Shown here piece by piece: positions 17,611 through 27,005 of a stretch of 64,000 nt of DNA. The first letter of the stretch is position 1; every line of letters starts with the position of its first letter. This DNA comes from Lachnospiraceae bacterium (GTDB taxonomy: Bacteria > Bacillota > Clostridia > Lachnospirales > Lachnospiraceae): the NCBI GenBank assembly GCA_024681775.1, contig JAILAF010000013.1, forward strand, positions 1-64,000, written 5' to 3'. The position numbers and the translations under genes were made by a program. The notes under the pieces were generated by a model, which was not told the DNA's origin, made no database searches, and saw only the letters and a list, made by a program, of their open reading frames with translations.

Positions 17611-19499
17611 GCAAGGACTTCTCCGATGAGGTCGATGAGGTGCTCCTCATTCATCTTCTTACACATGGCAACCAGTTGCTCCAGGGTGACGCCATGGAGC
17701 TGGTTCTTCTGCCCGCGGACGGTGATGCTGACGGTGCGAGCCTCCTTCTCCTGATCGCCGATGACCAGGATGTAGGGATCTCTCATGTTGCGATAGTACT
17801 TGATCTTCTCGTTCATGTTTTTGTCCGCATAGTCGGCCTCTACACGGATGCCTGCTGCGGTGAGGAGATCCTCCACTTCCTTCGCATAGTCGTTATGCTC
17901 GGGACGGATGGGAACGATACCCACCTGGTAAGGGCTGAGCCAGAAGGGGAAGGCGCCCTTGAAGTTCTCGATGATGATACCGATGAAGCGCTCCAGGGAG
18001 CCGTAGATGGCTCTGTGGATGACCACGGGCATCTGCATGTTGCCTTCCGCATCCTGATAGGTCAGGCCGAAGTTATGAGGCAGCTGGAAGTCCAGCTGGA
18101 TGGTGCCGCACTGCCACTCTCTGCCCAGAGCGTCCTTGATCTGCAGGTCGATCTTGGGGCCGTAGAAAGCGCCGTCGCCTTCGTTGATCTCGTAGCCGCC
18201 CTCGCCGTACTTCTGATCCAGGATCTTCTTCAGGGAAGCCTCCGCTCTGTTCCAGACCTCGATGTCTCCCATGAAGTCATCGGGACGGGTGGAGAACTCC
18301 GCGCGGTAGGTGACGCCGAAGGTCTTGTAGATCTCGTCTGCGATGGCCATGATATCGGCGATCTCGCTCTCGATCTGGGACTCCATTACGAAGGTATGAT
18401 CATCGTCCTGACGGAACTCCTGTACGCGGAAGAGGCCGTTCATCTGACCGGACTTCTCCTTGCGGTGGAGCACATCATACTCGCTGTAGCGGATGGGCAG
18501 TTCCTTGTAGGAGTGGATGGTGCGCTTGTAGGTGATCATGGCATTGGGGCAGTTCATGGGCTTTGCAGCCATGGTATCATCGCTCTCCCGCAGGTAAAGG
18601 GGCTCTCTTGCGGTGATCTTTACTGCCGCCTGCTGCGCAGCCTCGTCATCCAGTCCCTCCAGGGAGGAGACGACACCGTCTACCTCGGCATCGGCCTTGA
18701 CATAGCCGTTTGCGCCGGGAACGATGAACATATTGTTCACATAGTGTGCCCAGTGACCGGAGATCAGCCAGAGCTTCTTGTTGTTGATCAGGGGCGCGGA
18801 GATCTCCTGATAGCCGTGCTTTTCCTGAATCTCTCTGGAGAACTTCAGCAGCGTCTGGTACATCTTCCAGCCTCTGGGAAGCCAGTAAGGCATGCCGGGA
18901 GCGGTCTCATTGAAGAGGAAGAGCTCCTGCTTTGCACCCAGCTTCTTGTGATCTCTCTCCAGCGCTTCCTGGATCATCGCCAGATGGCTCTTCAGCTCGT
19001 CTCTGGTAGGGAAAGCATAGACATAGATACGGGTCAGGGAGTCGCGCTTCTCATCGCCTCTCCAGTAAGCACTGGAGGAGGACTTGATCTGGAAGGATGC
19101 GGAGAGTAGCTCCTGGGAATTCTCCACGTGAGGTCCGCGGCACAGATCCACGAAATCCTCGCCGGTGTAGTAGACGGTCAGCAGCTCGTCCTCGGGGAGA
19201 TCATTGATGAGTTCCACCTTGAAACGCTGATCAGCGAAGAGCTTCAGGGCATCTGCGCGGGAGATCTCTTCTCTGCGCCAGGCCTCCTTGCGCTTTAAGA
19301 TCTCTGTCATCTTAGTCTCGATAGTTTTATAATCCTCCTCGGTGATGGCACGAGGGAGCAAAAAATCATAATAAAATCCGTCTGCGATCTGAGGGCCGAT
19401 GGCCAGCTGTGTCTCGGTACCGAAGATCTCCACAACGGCTTTGGCCAGCACATGGGCCAGGGAATGTCTGTACAGGGACAAAAATTCTTCTCTTTCCAT
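17607..19499 (-). CDS. thrS: Threonyl-tRNA synthetase, TGS-less atypical form
   Basis: Charges tRNA-Thr, 630 aa. It starts directly at the editing domain (HSLAHVLAKAV and DLCRGPHV hold the editing histidines and cysteine), lacking the N-terminal TGS domain of canonical ThrRS. The class II core follows, with zinc ligands in KPMNCPNAM, DDDHTF and VIHRAIYGSLERF; the usual CPGH is CPNA here. An insertion of ~35 residues lies before KPMNC. The C-terminal anticodon domain begins YQVGIVPI. AGAAGGAGAACAGTT precedes the ATG. No T-box leader is present in the short upstream region. A PAP2 gene follows in the operon. Confidence 0.95.
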   Translation of the reverse strand: MEREEFLSLYRHSLAHVLAKAVVEIFGTETQLAIGPQIADGFYYDFLLPRAITEEDYKTIETKMTEILKRKEAWRREEISRADALKLFADQRFKVELINDLPEDELLTVYYTGEDFVDLCRGPHVENSQELLSASFQIKSSSSAYWRGDEKRDSLTRIYVYAFPTRDELKSHLAMIQEALERDHKKLGAKQELFLFNETAPGMPYWLPRGWKMYQTLLKFSREIQEKHGYQEISAPLINNKKLWLISGHWAHYVNNMFIVPGANGYVKADAEVDGVVSSLEGLDDEAAQQAAVKITAREPLYLRESDDTMAAKPMNCPNAMITYKRTIHSYKELPIRYSEYDVLHRKEKSGQMNGLFRVQEFRQDDDHTFVMESQIESEIADIMAIADEIYKTFGVTYRAEFSTRPDDFMGDIEVWNRAEASLKKILDQKYGEGGYEINEGDGAFYGPKIDLQIKDALGREWQCGTIQLDFQLPHNFGLTYQDAEGNMQMPVVIHRAIYGSLERFIGIIIENFKGAFPFWLSPYQVGIVPIRPEHNDYAKEVEDLLTAAGIRVEADYADKNMNEKIKYYRNMRDPYILVIGDQEKEARTVSITVRGQKNQLHGVTLEQLVAMCKKMNEEHLIDLIGEVLA

Positions 19500-19705
19500 A
19501 ACTGTTCTCCTTCTGAATATTTCATTCCTTCATAGAAAGGATGATCCTTCTATATTTATCACAAAAACGGCATTTAAGCAATGGCTGCGGGGGAAAATGA
19601 CGGTTTTTTGAGGAAATGGGGTGAAGCGGAGGGGAAAATATGCTATCATTACCTGTAAGTGTGCGGATGCTTTCGGAGGAAGGCGGCGCACCATCGGAGG
19701 AAGAC

Positions 19706-21526
19706 ATGAAAAAGAAGACTGCTTTGCTGTTACTCACCTGTCTGGTGCTCCTGGTTCCGGGCTGCGGCGGTCCCCGGGAAGAGCCTCCGTCCATCGATCC
19801 CGGGTATGTGGCACCGGAAAAGGAAGAGTCGGCTGCACCGGAGCAGGAACCGGGCGTGGTTGCGGATCCCGCAGGCAGTGGTGAATCCCAGACGCCTGAG
19901 GATGCGGGTGCTGCTGCGGAAGAGCCTGTTCCGAAGGCAAAATACCTTTTCGTGGGAGAGATCGATGAGGAACATGATTTTTCCGACAATATCGTCAGAA
20001 ACAACGGGACCCATTTCGTCCAGGTAAACGATACGGTGATCTTCCGTGCTTACGGACCGGATGCGCTGGATTCCCCTGCCCTCCACGGAGAGTTTATGAG
20101 CTACGGCAGGCAGGAGCCGGATTATGACTATCTGCAGGACTCCACCCTCTGGAGCTATCAGCCGGATACGGATACCCTAAAGATGCTCTGCGAGGACGAC
20201 GGAACGGGGAAGCTCTACTATGCGGACGGCTGGATCTGGTCCGAAGGAATGGACGAGGACTGGAACGACCTGCAGGTCTACCGCATCGATCCCGCCACGG
20301 GCAGGCGTGAGAATCTTTCCTACGGTTCCTTAAGTACCGTGACGGAGAGCGGGATCGGGCTGATCCAGAAAAACGGAGCGGATGAAAACGGTGATTACCG
20401 CATTTCCTACAGTTTGTGTGACCGCACGGGGAAGCTGATGCCGCTTGATTTCGGGGATTACAAATCGCCTTATTTCTATGCAGCGAGCGGTGATTACCTG
20501 ATCTTCCTAAACCAGGACTATGAGAGTGAGGACTATCCCATCCTGGCGGTGAATGCCCGGGGGATCGGGGATGTGGTCCTTTTGGGAACGCTGAAGCAGG
20601 ATGAGGACATGTTCTATGCTTGGCCCTCCATCGATCAGGTGGTGGCGGAGGGCGACATGCTCTATCTGGTCATCGCCTATTACGGCGGCAGCGGCGGCTT
20701 CTGGCAGGGCGGCTTTATCGCCCAGGCGGATGCAAGGAATCCCGGCTCCATGCAGAAGCTGGTGGATGACGGGTCGGATCCCGAGTCGGATTATGCCGGT
20801 GCCTCCTCTATCTGGCTGGAGGACGGAAAGCTGCAGATCGGTACGAAGATTCCCGAGTCTGCAACCTACAGTGCTTACGACGGCGGGATCCTGCAGGCGG
20901 ATGCTTCCGGTGCTTATCAGAAAACGGGCATCGAACTGTGCGGGACCTATCCGGAAGGATCTCCCGTATCCGAGCAGGTAGAGGAGATTGCCTACCTGCA
21001 GGGCGGGTATTTTGCTGTGGTCAACAGAGTCTTAAGCGACCCGTCCCAGTCGGTGGGCTGGAGAGCAGCTTATCACAGACTGGATACCCGGTATGAATAT
21101 GTGCGCCCCGACGGAACGGTGAAGGTGCTGACGGAGGTGGAGCGGAAGGCAATCCTTCCTGCCTGCGTGGCCCTTGACGGCAGCGGCAGCGGACTGTACT
21201 TCCAGCCCGTACACTTCTCCGGAGACGGGGAGGAGGACATGGAGGTCTATTATTCCGAGGATTACTTCCTGGCGGAGACTGCCGGAACGGATGTGGTGGC
21301 GGATTACGAAAGTGCCATGTTTGATGATCAGCCGGTGATGTTCCCGCTGGAGAAATTGAAGGAATTTGCGGCTCTGAAGGTGATCACGGATCCGGAGAAG
21401 GATGAATACGGAGACGGATATTCCGTCTATGCCTTCGGGGAGGAGAGCCTCTCGGGGCAGATCTTCATCCTGCATTTTAACGCAGAGGGGAAACTTACCA
21501 TGATCTTCCCGGATTATGCGGGCTGA
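19706..21526 (+). CDS. Large lipoprotein with beta-propeller-like repeats, unknown function
   Basis: 606 aa from ATG 19706, chosen because CGGAGGAAGAC lies just upstream and the protein then starts with a lipoprotein signal (LLLLTCLVLLVPGC, Cys20). A Glu/Pro/Ala-rich spacer to about residue 70 is followed by a surface domain with repeated strand segments such as TLWSYQPDTDTL, LQVYRIDPATGR and YLIFLNQD, similar in style to DUF5050-type propellers. No catalytic motif is recognised. It would be anchored outside the membrane. It is probably monocistronic; the next gene starts 115 bp later with its own RBS. Confidence 0.75.
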   Translation: MKKKTALLLLTCLVLLVPGCGGPREEPPSIDPGYVAPEKEESAAPEQEPGVVADPAGSGESQTPEDAGAAAEEPVPKAKYLFVGEIDEEHDFSDNIVRNNGTHFVQVNDTVIFRAYGPDALDSPALHGEFMSYGRQEPDYDYLQDSTLWSYQPDTDTLKMLCEDDGTGKLYYADGWIWSEGMDEDWNDLQVYRIDPATGRRENLSYGSLSTVTESGIGLIQKNGADENGDYRISYSLCDRTGKLMPLDFGDYKSPYFYAASGDYLIFLNQDYESEDYPILAVNARGIGDVVLLGTLKQDEDMFYAWPSIDQVVAEGDMLYLVIAYYGGSGGFWQGGFIAQADARNPGSMQKLVDDGSDPESDYAGASSIWLEDGKLQIGTKIPESATYSAYDGGILQADASGAYQKTGIELCGTYPEGSPVSEQVEEIAYLQGGYFAVVNRVLSDPSQSVGWRAAYHRLDTRYEYVRPDGTVKVLTEVERKAILPACVALDGSGSGLYFQPVHFSGDGEEDMEVYYSEDYFLAETAGTDVVADYESAMFDDQPVMFPLEKLKEFAALKVITDPEKDEYGDGYSVYAFGEESLSGQIFILHFNAEGKLTMIFPDYAG

Positions 21527-21641
21527 TCATAAAGGAGTTTGATGCTTCTGAAAATATTCTTCTTCAGATGGTGGTATTTCTTGGGTAAGAGAATAATCTA
21601 CACAATATAATCAGATTTGTATGCGAAGCAGGAGGAAAAAT

Positions 21642-22073
21642 ATGGCAACCTATGACGAGGATGTAAGAGAAGAGAAAGAGGAAATGACAGAGGAGACTCC
21701 CAAGGAGTATATGGAGCGGAAGAGATGGCTGCTCTTCGGACTGCCCTGGACCTTCACGAAGTATTTTCTGCGGCCGGATATGCTCACCATCCGCACCGGC
21801 TTTTTCAAGATCGAGGAGAACGACTGCTACATGTACAAGGTGCAGGACGTAAAGCTCACCGCCACCTTCATGGAGCGGCTTGCAGGCCTGTCCACCATCA
21901 CCTGCTTCACCGGTGATACCACGGATCCCACTCTGGAGCTGAAGCACATCAGGAAGGGCAGAGAGATCAAAAACTATCTGCTGAAGGAGTCGGAGGCTGC
22001 AAGGATCCGCCGCAGAACCGTGAACATGCTGGATATCGGAACGGGCGACTTTTCGGATCTGGACAATCTGTAA
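21642..22073 (+). CDS. PH-domain (YdbS/bPH2-like) small protein
   Basis: 143 aa. A very acidic N-terminus is followed by a bacterial pleckstrin-homology-like domain: KRWLLFGLPWTFTKYFLRPD, LTIRTGFFKIEENDCYMYKV and the strand pair QDVKLTATFMERLAGL then ITCFTGDTTDPTLELKHI. Most relatives carry two membrane helices before the PH domain; here only the short LLFGLPW segment is seen. AGGAGGAAAAAT precedes ATG 21642. Function is unknown; it may bind membrane or protein partners. Confidence 0.78.
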   Translation: MATYDEDVREEKEEMTEETPKEYMERKRWLLFGLPWTFTKYFLRPDMLTIRTGFFKIEENDCYMYKVQDVKLTATFMERLAGLSTITCFTGDTTDPTLELKHIRKGREIKNYLLKESEAARIRRRTVNMLDIGTGDFSDLDNL

Positions 22074-22080
22074 TGCATCG

Positions 22081-22106
22081 GGCGGGGAGCTTCCCCGCCT
22101 GTTTTC
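22081..22106 (+). terminator. Terminator after the PH-domain gene
   Basis: GGCGGGGA-GCT-TCCCCGCC followed by TGTTTTC, a compact GC-rich hairpin eight bases after the stop codon. Confidence 0.8.
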
Positions 22107-22213
22107 ATACGGACGCAGTGGTCTGCCGGGCAATACAAAACATCGCGCCATCAGTTTGGCATACTTGAGTGCGATGCGGCGATGAAAAGGGATACGGCGG
22201 ACACGGAGGGATT

Positions 22214-23515
22214 ATGACGGAATCGGAAAGTTTGGAATATCTGGAAGAATTGGGGAAAACCGGCATCGTGCCCGGACTGGACCGGATCCGGGAGCTCTTA
22301 AGGCGCCTGGCGAATCCCCAGGAGCAGCTGCGCTTTGTGCATTTCGCGGGGACCAACGGCAAGGGCAGCACCTTAAACTACGTGGGCTCCGTGTTGGAAT
22401 GCGCAGGATATAAGGTAGGCTACTATACCTCCCCTGCGGTGGTGCATCCCAGGGAGATCATCCGTGTGGGAAAGCGGAAGATCACGAAGGATGCCATCTG
22501 CCGCGGCATGGAGCGGATCCGGGAATGTAACGAAGCCATGAAGGCGGAAGGCTCGGGCTCAGTGTCCCGCTTTGAAGCGGAGACCGCGCTGGCCTTTCTC
22601 TACTTCCTGGAAGCGGGTTGTGACATGGTCATGCTGGAATGCGGCATGGGCGGAGAACAGGATGCCACCAATGTGATCACGGCGCCGCAGGTCAGTGTCA
22701 TCACCTCCATCAGCTACGATCATATGAAATTCCTGGGGAATACCCTGGGAGAAATCGCAGCACAGAAGGCCGGTATCATGCGTCCCGGAATTCCCACAGT
22801 GACCTGTGCCCAGCACCCGGAAGCCATGGCGGTGCTGCGGCAGCGGGCGGAAAGCTGTGGCGCGCCCCTGGTGGTTGCGGATGTGGCGGATGCCCGGGGG
22901 GTAAAATACGGCCTGCAAAAACAGCGTTTTTCCTACGGATCCTATAAAAATCTGGAGATCAGCGTCCCTGGGGCGGTGCAGATCACAAATGCCGTGCTGG
23001 CGGTGGCTGTGGTGGAGACCTTAACGGGCAGCGGACTCGTCATCTCCGAGAATGCCCTTCGAAAGGGGCTCCTGCAGATGACCTGGCCGGGGCGCTTTAC
23101 GGTCATCGGGAAGAAGCCACTGTTTATCGTGGATGGTGCCCACAACGAGGACGCAGCTTTGCAGCTGGCAAAATCCCTGGATTTGTATTTTACAAATAAA
23201 AGAATCCTCTTTATAATGGGAATACTGAAAGACAAGGAAGTCCGCAGGATCGCGGAGATCACGGCTCCTTACGCCGATCAGATCTTCACGGTAAAGACCC
23301 CGGACAACCCCAGAGCCATGGATGCCCTGGAGCTGGCAAGGGTGGTGTCGGAATACAACCCGCGGGTGACTGCCACGGACTCCGTGGAGGAAGCGGCAGA
23401 GCTGGCAAGGCTCATGGCAGCCCCGGAGGATGTGATCGTCGCCTTCGGCTCTCTGTCCTTCCTGGGGAGACTCATGAAGGCAGAGGAAGAACGAAAGCCG
23501 GGCGGAAAGAAATAA
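22214..23515 (+). CDS. folC: Folylpolyglutamate / dihydrofolate synthase FolC
   Basis: 433 aa Mur-ligase-family enzyme that adds glutamate to dihydropteroate and folates. Visible motifs are the P-loop FAGTNGKGSTLNYV, the YTSPAVVHPRE loop, ECGMGGEQDATNVI, SYDHMKFLG and the C-terminal VDGAHNEDA. The start at 22214 follows ACGGAGGGATT. It is the first gene of a folate operon: folE begins 40 bp later, then folP and folBK. Confidence 0.95.
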   Translation: MTESESLEYLEELGKTGIVPGLDRIRELLRRLANPQEQLRFVHFAGTNGKGSTLNYVGSVLECAGYKVGYYTSPAVVHPREIIRVGKRKITKDAICRGMERIRECNEAMKAEGSGSVSRFEAETALAFLYFLEAGCDMVMLECGMGGEQDATNVITAPQVSVITSISYDHMKFLGNTLGEIAAQKAGIMRPGIPTVTCAQHPEAMAVLRQRAESCGAPLVVADVADARGVKYGLQKQRFSYGSYKNLEISVPGAVQITNAVLAVAVVETLTGSGLVISENALRKGLLQMTWPGRFTVIGKKPLFIVDGAHNEDAALQLAKSLDLYFTNKRILFIMGILKDKEVRRIAEITAPYADQIFTVKTPDNPRAMDALELARVVSEYNPRVTATDSVEEAAELARLMAAPEDVIVAFGSLSFLGRLMKAEEERKPGGKK

Positions 23516-23554
23516 GTGTCGCAGATCCGCCGAAGAGACAGGAAGTGTAAGAAC

Positions 23555-24109
23555 ATGAATCAGGATAAGATCAAACAGGGAATTGCATTACTGCTGGAGG
23601 GGATCGGAGAGGATCCATCCAGAGAGGGACTCCTGGAGACACCGGAGCGCATCGCCCGGATGTATGAGGAGATCTGCGCGGGATATACCGCATCTGCCGG
23701 GGAGCATCTGAGCCATACCTTTACCTCGGACCATACCGGCATCGTGCTGGAGCGGGACATCCCCTTTTATTCCATGTGCGAGCATCACATGATGCCCTTC
23801 TTCGGGAAGGTGCACATCGCCTACATCCCCAAGGGGAAGGTGGTGGGGATCAGCAAGCTGGCCAGGACCGTGGAGGTCTATGCCAGACGCCTGCAGATCC
23901 AGGAGCAGATGACGGCGCAGATCGCGGATGCCATCATGGAGCACCTGCAGCCCGCGGGCGTGATGATCTACGTGGAGGCAGAGCATCTGTGCATGTCCAT
24001 GCGGGGCGTGCAAAAGCCCGGAACGGTCACCGCCACCATGGCGGTGCGGGGGTGCTTTGAAGGGGATCAGCAGCTGCAGCAGACCTTCTGGCAGATGTTG
24101 AAAGGTTGA
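23555..24109 (+). CDS. folE: GTP cyclohydrolase I FolE
   Basis: 184 aa, first committed step of pterin synthesis (GTP to 7,8-dihydroneopterin triphosphate). The zinc site is seen as FYSMCEHHMMPFFG plus EHLCMSMRGVQKPG. The pterin and GTP region GKVVGISKLARTVEVYARR is intact. I use ATG 23555; the ORF-track GTG start directly abuts the folC stop and has no RBS. It decides pathway entry for the operon's other enzymes. Confidence 0.96.
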   Translation: MNQDKIKQGIALLLEGIGEDPSREGLLETPERIARMYEEICAGYTASAGEHLSHTFTSDHTGIVLERDIPFYSMCEHHMMPFFGKVHIAYIPKGKVVGISKLARTVEVYARRLQIQEQMTAQIADAIMEHLQPAGVMIYVEAEHLCMSMRGVQKPGTVTATMAVRGCFEGDQQLQQTFWQMLKG

Positions 24110-24143
24110 GTTTCTGACAGATCAGTCATTTTCGGAGGGGAGT

Positions 24144-24977
24144 ATGCGGATCGGGAACAGAGATTTTGACTTTGCGGATCATACCTACCTTATGGGCATC
24201 CTGAACGTGACGCCCGATTCCTTTTCCGACGGCGGTAGCTATGCGGACACGGAAGAGGCGCTTCTGCGCGTTTTTGTGATGGAAAAAGAAGGGATGGACA
24301 TCTTGGATATCGGCGGAGAATCCACCCGCCCCGGCGCTTCCTTTGTATCCGAGGAGGAGGAGCTCGGGCGGGTGCTTCCTGTTATAGAGGCATTGCGGAA
24401 GGTATCCGACATCCCACTCTCCGTGGATACCAGAAGAGCACGGGTGGCAGAGGCTGCCCTGGATGCGGGTGCGGATCTCATCAACGACGTGTCCGGTCTG
24501 GAGGATCCCGGGATGGCGCCACTCATCGCGGAGCGCGGCGTTCCCTACGTCCTCATGGATCCTTCCTTTCAGGGGGACGGACCGGAGGAAGGTTCCGGAA
24601 AAAGGGTCCTTGCATCCATGATGGCTCTGGCCGAAAAAGCGGAAAGAGCAGGGATCCTGCGGGAGCAGCTGATCCTGGATCCGGGCATCGGCTTCCACGG
24701 CAGCGGAAAGGTGGATCTGGACATCGTCAGGGAACTGCCTGCCATCTGCAGTGCAGGATACCCGGTGCTGGTAGGGGGGAGCCGGAAGTCCTTCCTGGGG
24801 AAGCTTTATGCGGAACGCATGGGAAGAGAAACGGATGCAAAGGAGAGAGTCGGCGGTACGGTAGCGCTGACCTTTGCCGCAACCCTTGCGGGGGCGGGAA
24901 TCATCCGGGTCCATGATATCTGGGACAATGTGCAGGGCGTCGCACTGGCGGAAGGAATGATGAGGAGGCCGGTATGA
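24144..24977 (+). CDS. folP: Dihydropteroate synthase FolP (divergent loop)
   Basis: 277 aa TIM-barrel enzyme joining 4-aminobenzoate to hydroxymethyl-dihydropterin diphosphate, the sulfonamide target. Conserved pieces: MGILNVTPDSFSDGG, DIGGESTRPGA, INDVSG, DPGIGF, GGSRKSFLG and RVHDI. The segment normally reading LMHMxG is LMDPSFQGDG, and GIGFGK is GIGFHGSGK, so the active-site rim differs from textbook enzymes. GGAGGGGAGT precedes the ATG. It overlaps folBK by 4 bp. Confidence 0.93.
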   Translation: MRIGNRDFDFADHTYLMGILNVTPDSFSDGGSYADTEEALLRVFVMEKEGMDILDIGGESTRPGASFVSEEEELGRVLPVIEALRKVSDIPLSVDTRRARVAEAALDAGADLINDVSGLEDPGMAPLIAERGVPYVLMDPSFQGDGPEEGSGKRVLASMMALAEKAERAGILREQLILDPGIGFHGSGKVDLDIVRELPAICSAGYPVLVGGSRKSFLGKLYAERMGRETDAKERVGGTVALTFAATLAGAGIIRVHDIWDNVQGVALAEGMMRRPV

Positions 24978-25807
24978 AGGATGGAATGGGGATCATCAAA
25001 ATCCAGGGATTAAAGGTCTACGCGTATCACGGCGTGCTGCCGGAGGAACAGGCCCAGGGCCAGACCTTTGTACTGAATCTGGAAATGGAGCAGAATATCG
25101 AAGCTGCGGCGCGGACGGACGATCTGGAGAAAACCACGGATTACGGCAGAGCAGCAGTGCTGGTTTCGGACTGGATGACGGAGCACACCAGCAAGCTCAT
25201 CGAGACGGTGGCAGCAGGCCTTTGCAGGATGCTGCTGGAGACCTTCCCTCTGCTGCAGCGGGTGACGGTGGAGGTGCAAAAGCCCAGAGCGCCCATTCCT
25301 CTGGAATTTGAAACGGTATCCGTGACGGCATCCATGGGCAGGCACAGAGCTTATCTGTCCATCGGTTCCAATCTGGGGGACAGCAGAGCCCTCCTGGAGG
25401 AAGCGGTGGAAAAGCTGGGCAGAGCCTCTCACACGAAGGTGGTGAAGGTGTCGGACCTCATCGTGACGAAGCCCTACGGTGGCGTGGAGCAGCCGGACTT
25501 CCTGAACGGTGCGGTGGAGATCTCCACCATCCTGTCTCCCACGGAGCTTCTGGATTTCCTCCATGAGATCGAGCAGGAAGCGGGGAGAGAGCGGCTGGTG
25601 CACTGGGGCCCCAGAACCCTGGATCTGGACATCCTTTTCTACGACGACCTGGTGCTGCGGACGAAGGACCTGACCATTCCCCATGCGGATCTCCACAATC
25701 GCAGTTTTGTGCTGAATCCCATGATGGAGCTGGATCCCGGCTTCCGGCATCCGGTGCTGGGCAGGACCATTGCGGAGTTAAAGGGCGCGCTGGATGCAAA
25801 GCATTGA
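24974..25807 (+). CDS. folBK: Fused dihydroneopterin aldolase / HPPK (FolB-FolK)
   Basis: 277 aa bifunctional enzyme. Residues ~8-118 are FolB (IKIQGLKVYAYHGVLPEEQ at the start, TTDYGRAAVLV, LIETVAAGLCRML), making 6-hydroxymethyl-dihydropterin. Residues ~126-270 are FolK (YLSIGSNLGD, QPDFLNGAVEI, HWGPRTLDLDILFYDD, IPHADLHNRSFVLNPM), which pyrophosphorylates that product for FolP. The fusion is common in Firmicutes. ATGA overlap with folP gives translational coupling. No dihydrofolate reductase is in the window. Confidence 0.95.
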   Translation: MKDGMGIIKIQGLKVYAYHGVLPEEQAQGQTFVLNLEMEQNIEAAARTDDLEKTTDYGRAAVLVSDWMTEHTSKLIETVAAGLCRMLLETFPLLQRVTVEVQKPRAPIPLEFETVSVTASMGRHRAYLSIGSNLGDSRALLEEAVEKLGRASHTKVVKVSDLIVTKPYGGVEQPDFLNGAVEISTILSPTELLDFLHEIEQEAGRERLVHWGPRTLDLDILFYDDLVLRTKDLTIPHADLHNRSFVLNPMMELDPGFRHPVLGRTIAELKGALDAKH

Positions 25808-25830
25808 AAAAGCATGTGGGAGCGGTCCTT

Positions 25831-26355
25831 TTAGGTTTCGCCCCCTTGCGGGAACAGGCTTTTCGGGAGAGCCTTCAGCAGAAAATGAGAACAGAGTCCC
25901 ACAAAGAGTCCGGTGAGGACTCCTGCCACGATGAGATAGGGCAGATAGGACAGCGGCGCGATGGAAGCGGTCAGGAGGCATGCGATGAGGAGCTGCCCCA
26001 GGTTGTGGGACAGGCCGCCGAAGGCGCTGATGAGAGGGAGCGCTCTTCCGCGTAACATGCGGCCGAGCAGGAGCTCTGTCAGCAGACAAAAAGTCCCTCC
26101 CGCCAGAGAGTAGAGGAGGCTTACGGCCTGACCGAAGAGAAGGGCGGACAAAAGGATCCTTACCAGGAGCACCAGTGCGGTGTTCTTTCCGTTGGTCTTC
26201 TGCAGCAGCAGGAGGGTCACGATATTGGCGAGGCCCGGCTTCATCCCGGGAATGGGGAGCAGCGGCGGCAGCAGGCTTTCAAAGCCGTAGACCGCCAGGG
26301 CCACGGCTGCAAAGAGCGACAGTTTTGTCAGTTTTTGCACGGAAGATGATTTCAT
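25831..26355 (-). CDS. Gx transporter family membrane protein
   Basis: 174 aa, about five membrane helices. It belongs to the family once named heptaprenyl diphosphate synthase component I, now called Gx transporter. Signature glycine/proline-rich stretch: LPPLLPIPGMKPGLANIV. The start is MKSSSVQ at 26355, with AGAGGAACTC upstream; the ORF-track TTG start is 7 codons earlier. It sits downstream of a NusG-II protein and opposite ApbE, a trio often found near flavin-dependent redox (Rnf-like) genes in Clostridia (family knowledge). The substrate is unproven. Confidence 0.85.
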   Translation of the reverse strand: MKSSSVQKLTKLSLFAAVALAVYGFESLLPPLLPIPGMKPGLANIVTLLLLQKTNGKNTALVLLVRILLSALLFGQAVSLLYSLAGGTFCLLTELLLGRMLRGRALPLISAFGGLSHNLGQLLIACLLTASIAPLSYLPYLIVAGVLTGLFVGLCSHFLLKALPKSLFPQGGET

Positions 26356-26410
26356 GAGTTCCTCTATTTGGCGCAATCGATGGCGCTCTTATGGATCCGT
26401 TTCGCGCCTC

Positions 26411-26447
26411 AATAAGCATCGCATGAAAAAATGCGTTTGCTTTTATT
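26411..26447 (-). other. Imperfect hairpin between NusG-II and Gx transporter genes
   Basis: AATAAGCATCGCAT-GAAAAA-ATGCGTTTGCTTTTATT can fold into a stem with mismatches in the 103-bp gap between two co-directional minus-strand genes. There is no T-run on the minus side, so it may be a partial terminator or an mRNA-processing hairpin. Confidence 0.4.
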
Positions 26448-26458
26448 CATGCTCAGTA

Positions 26459-26890
26459 TCAGTAGGAGATGGCGTCGATGCCGGCACTGTCTGCCGGAAC
26501 ATTCTTGTAACGGATCACCAGACGGTTGGGCAGACAGACAATCGGTAAATGGGTTCCGGGGATGGCGGAGCTGCGCATGCAGATCTTATCCGGGCAGCTG
26601 GCCTCCAGAACCTCTACTTTTTCTTTGCTGATGCGGAGGAGATTGTAGCCGCCGCCTGCCGCATCGATCCGCAGTACGTAGGGCTCCTTAACGGCAGAAA
26701 GATCGATGACCAGATCCTCCGCACCTTCCGAGGAGATGACGGCCAGCAGGGCACTCTTACCTGCAGCGGTGCGCTCCGCAAGCCCGATCCATACCAGTGA
26801 CCCGAGGCACAGGATTAGAAGCACTGCCGAGAGCAGGAACACAAGGGTATTCGGTTTTGGATTCCGGGAATCCTGATCTGTTTTTTTCAT
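26459..26890 (-). CDS. NusG domain II-containing membrane-anchored protein
   Basis: 143 aa from the MKKTDQD start. A single N-terminal membrane helix (LVFLLSAVLLILCLGSLVWI) is followed by an extracellular beta domain of the NusG-II type, with RIDAAGGGYNLLRISKEKV and SCPDKICMRSSAIPG, the Cys pair typical of this family, then LPNRLVIRY. GAAAGGGGTG lies 14 bases upstream, a long spacing, so the start is not certain; an upstream in-frame ATG at 26920 is the alternative. Neighbours Gx transporter and ApbE suggest a membrane flavoprotein or redox setting. Confidence 0.83.
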   Translation of the reverse strand: MKKTDQDSRNPKPNTLVFLLSAVLLILCLGSLVWIGLAERTAAGKSALLAVISSEGAEDLVIDLSAVKEPYVLRIDAAGGGYNLLRISKEKVEVLEASCPDKICMRSSAIPGTHLPIVCLPNRLVIRYKNVPADSAGIDAISY

Positions 26891-27005
26891 ATCCGATCCG
26901 TTTACACCCCTTTCTTTCATAGGCTTTATTATGCGCCACCAGTGAACAAATGACAACTCATGCCCGGGGAGAAGGTACCGGGCTGCGATGACGGGGAGGA
27001 GAACT

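Noticed and set aside
19500-19640. T-box leader of thrS
   Set aside because: The conserved T-box sequence is absent and the space is too short.
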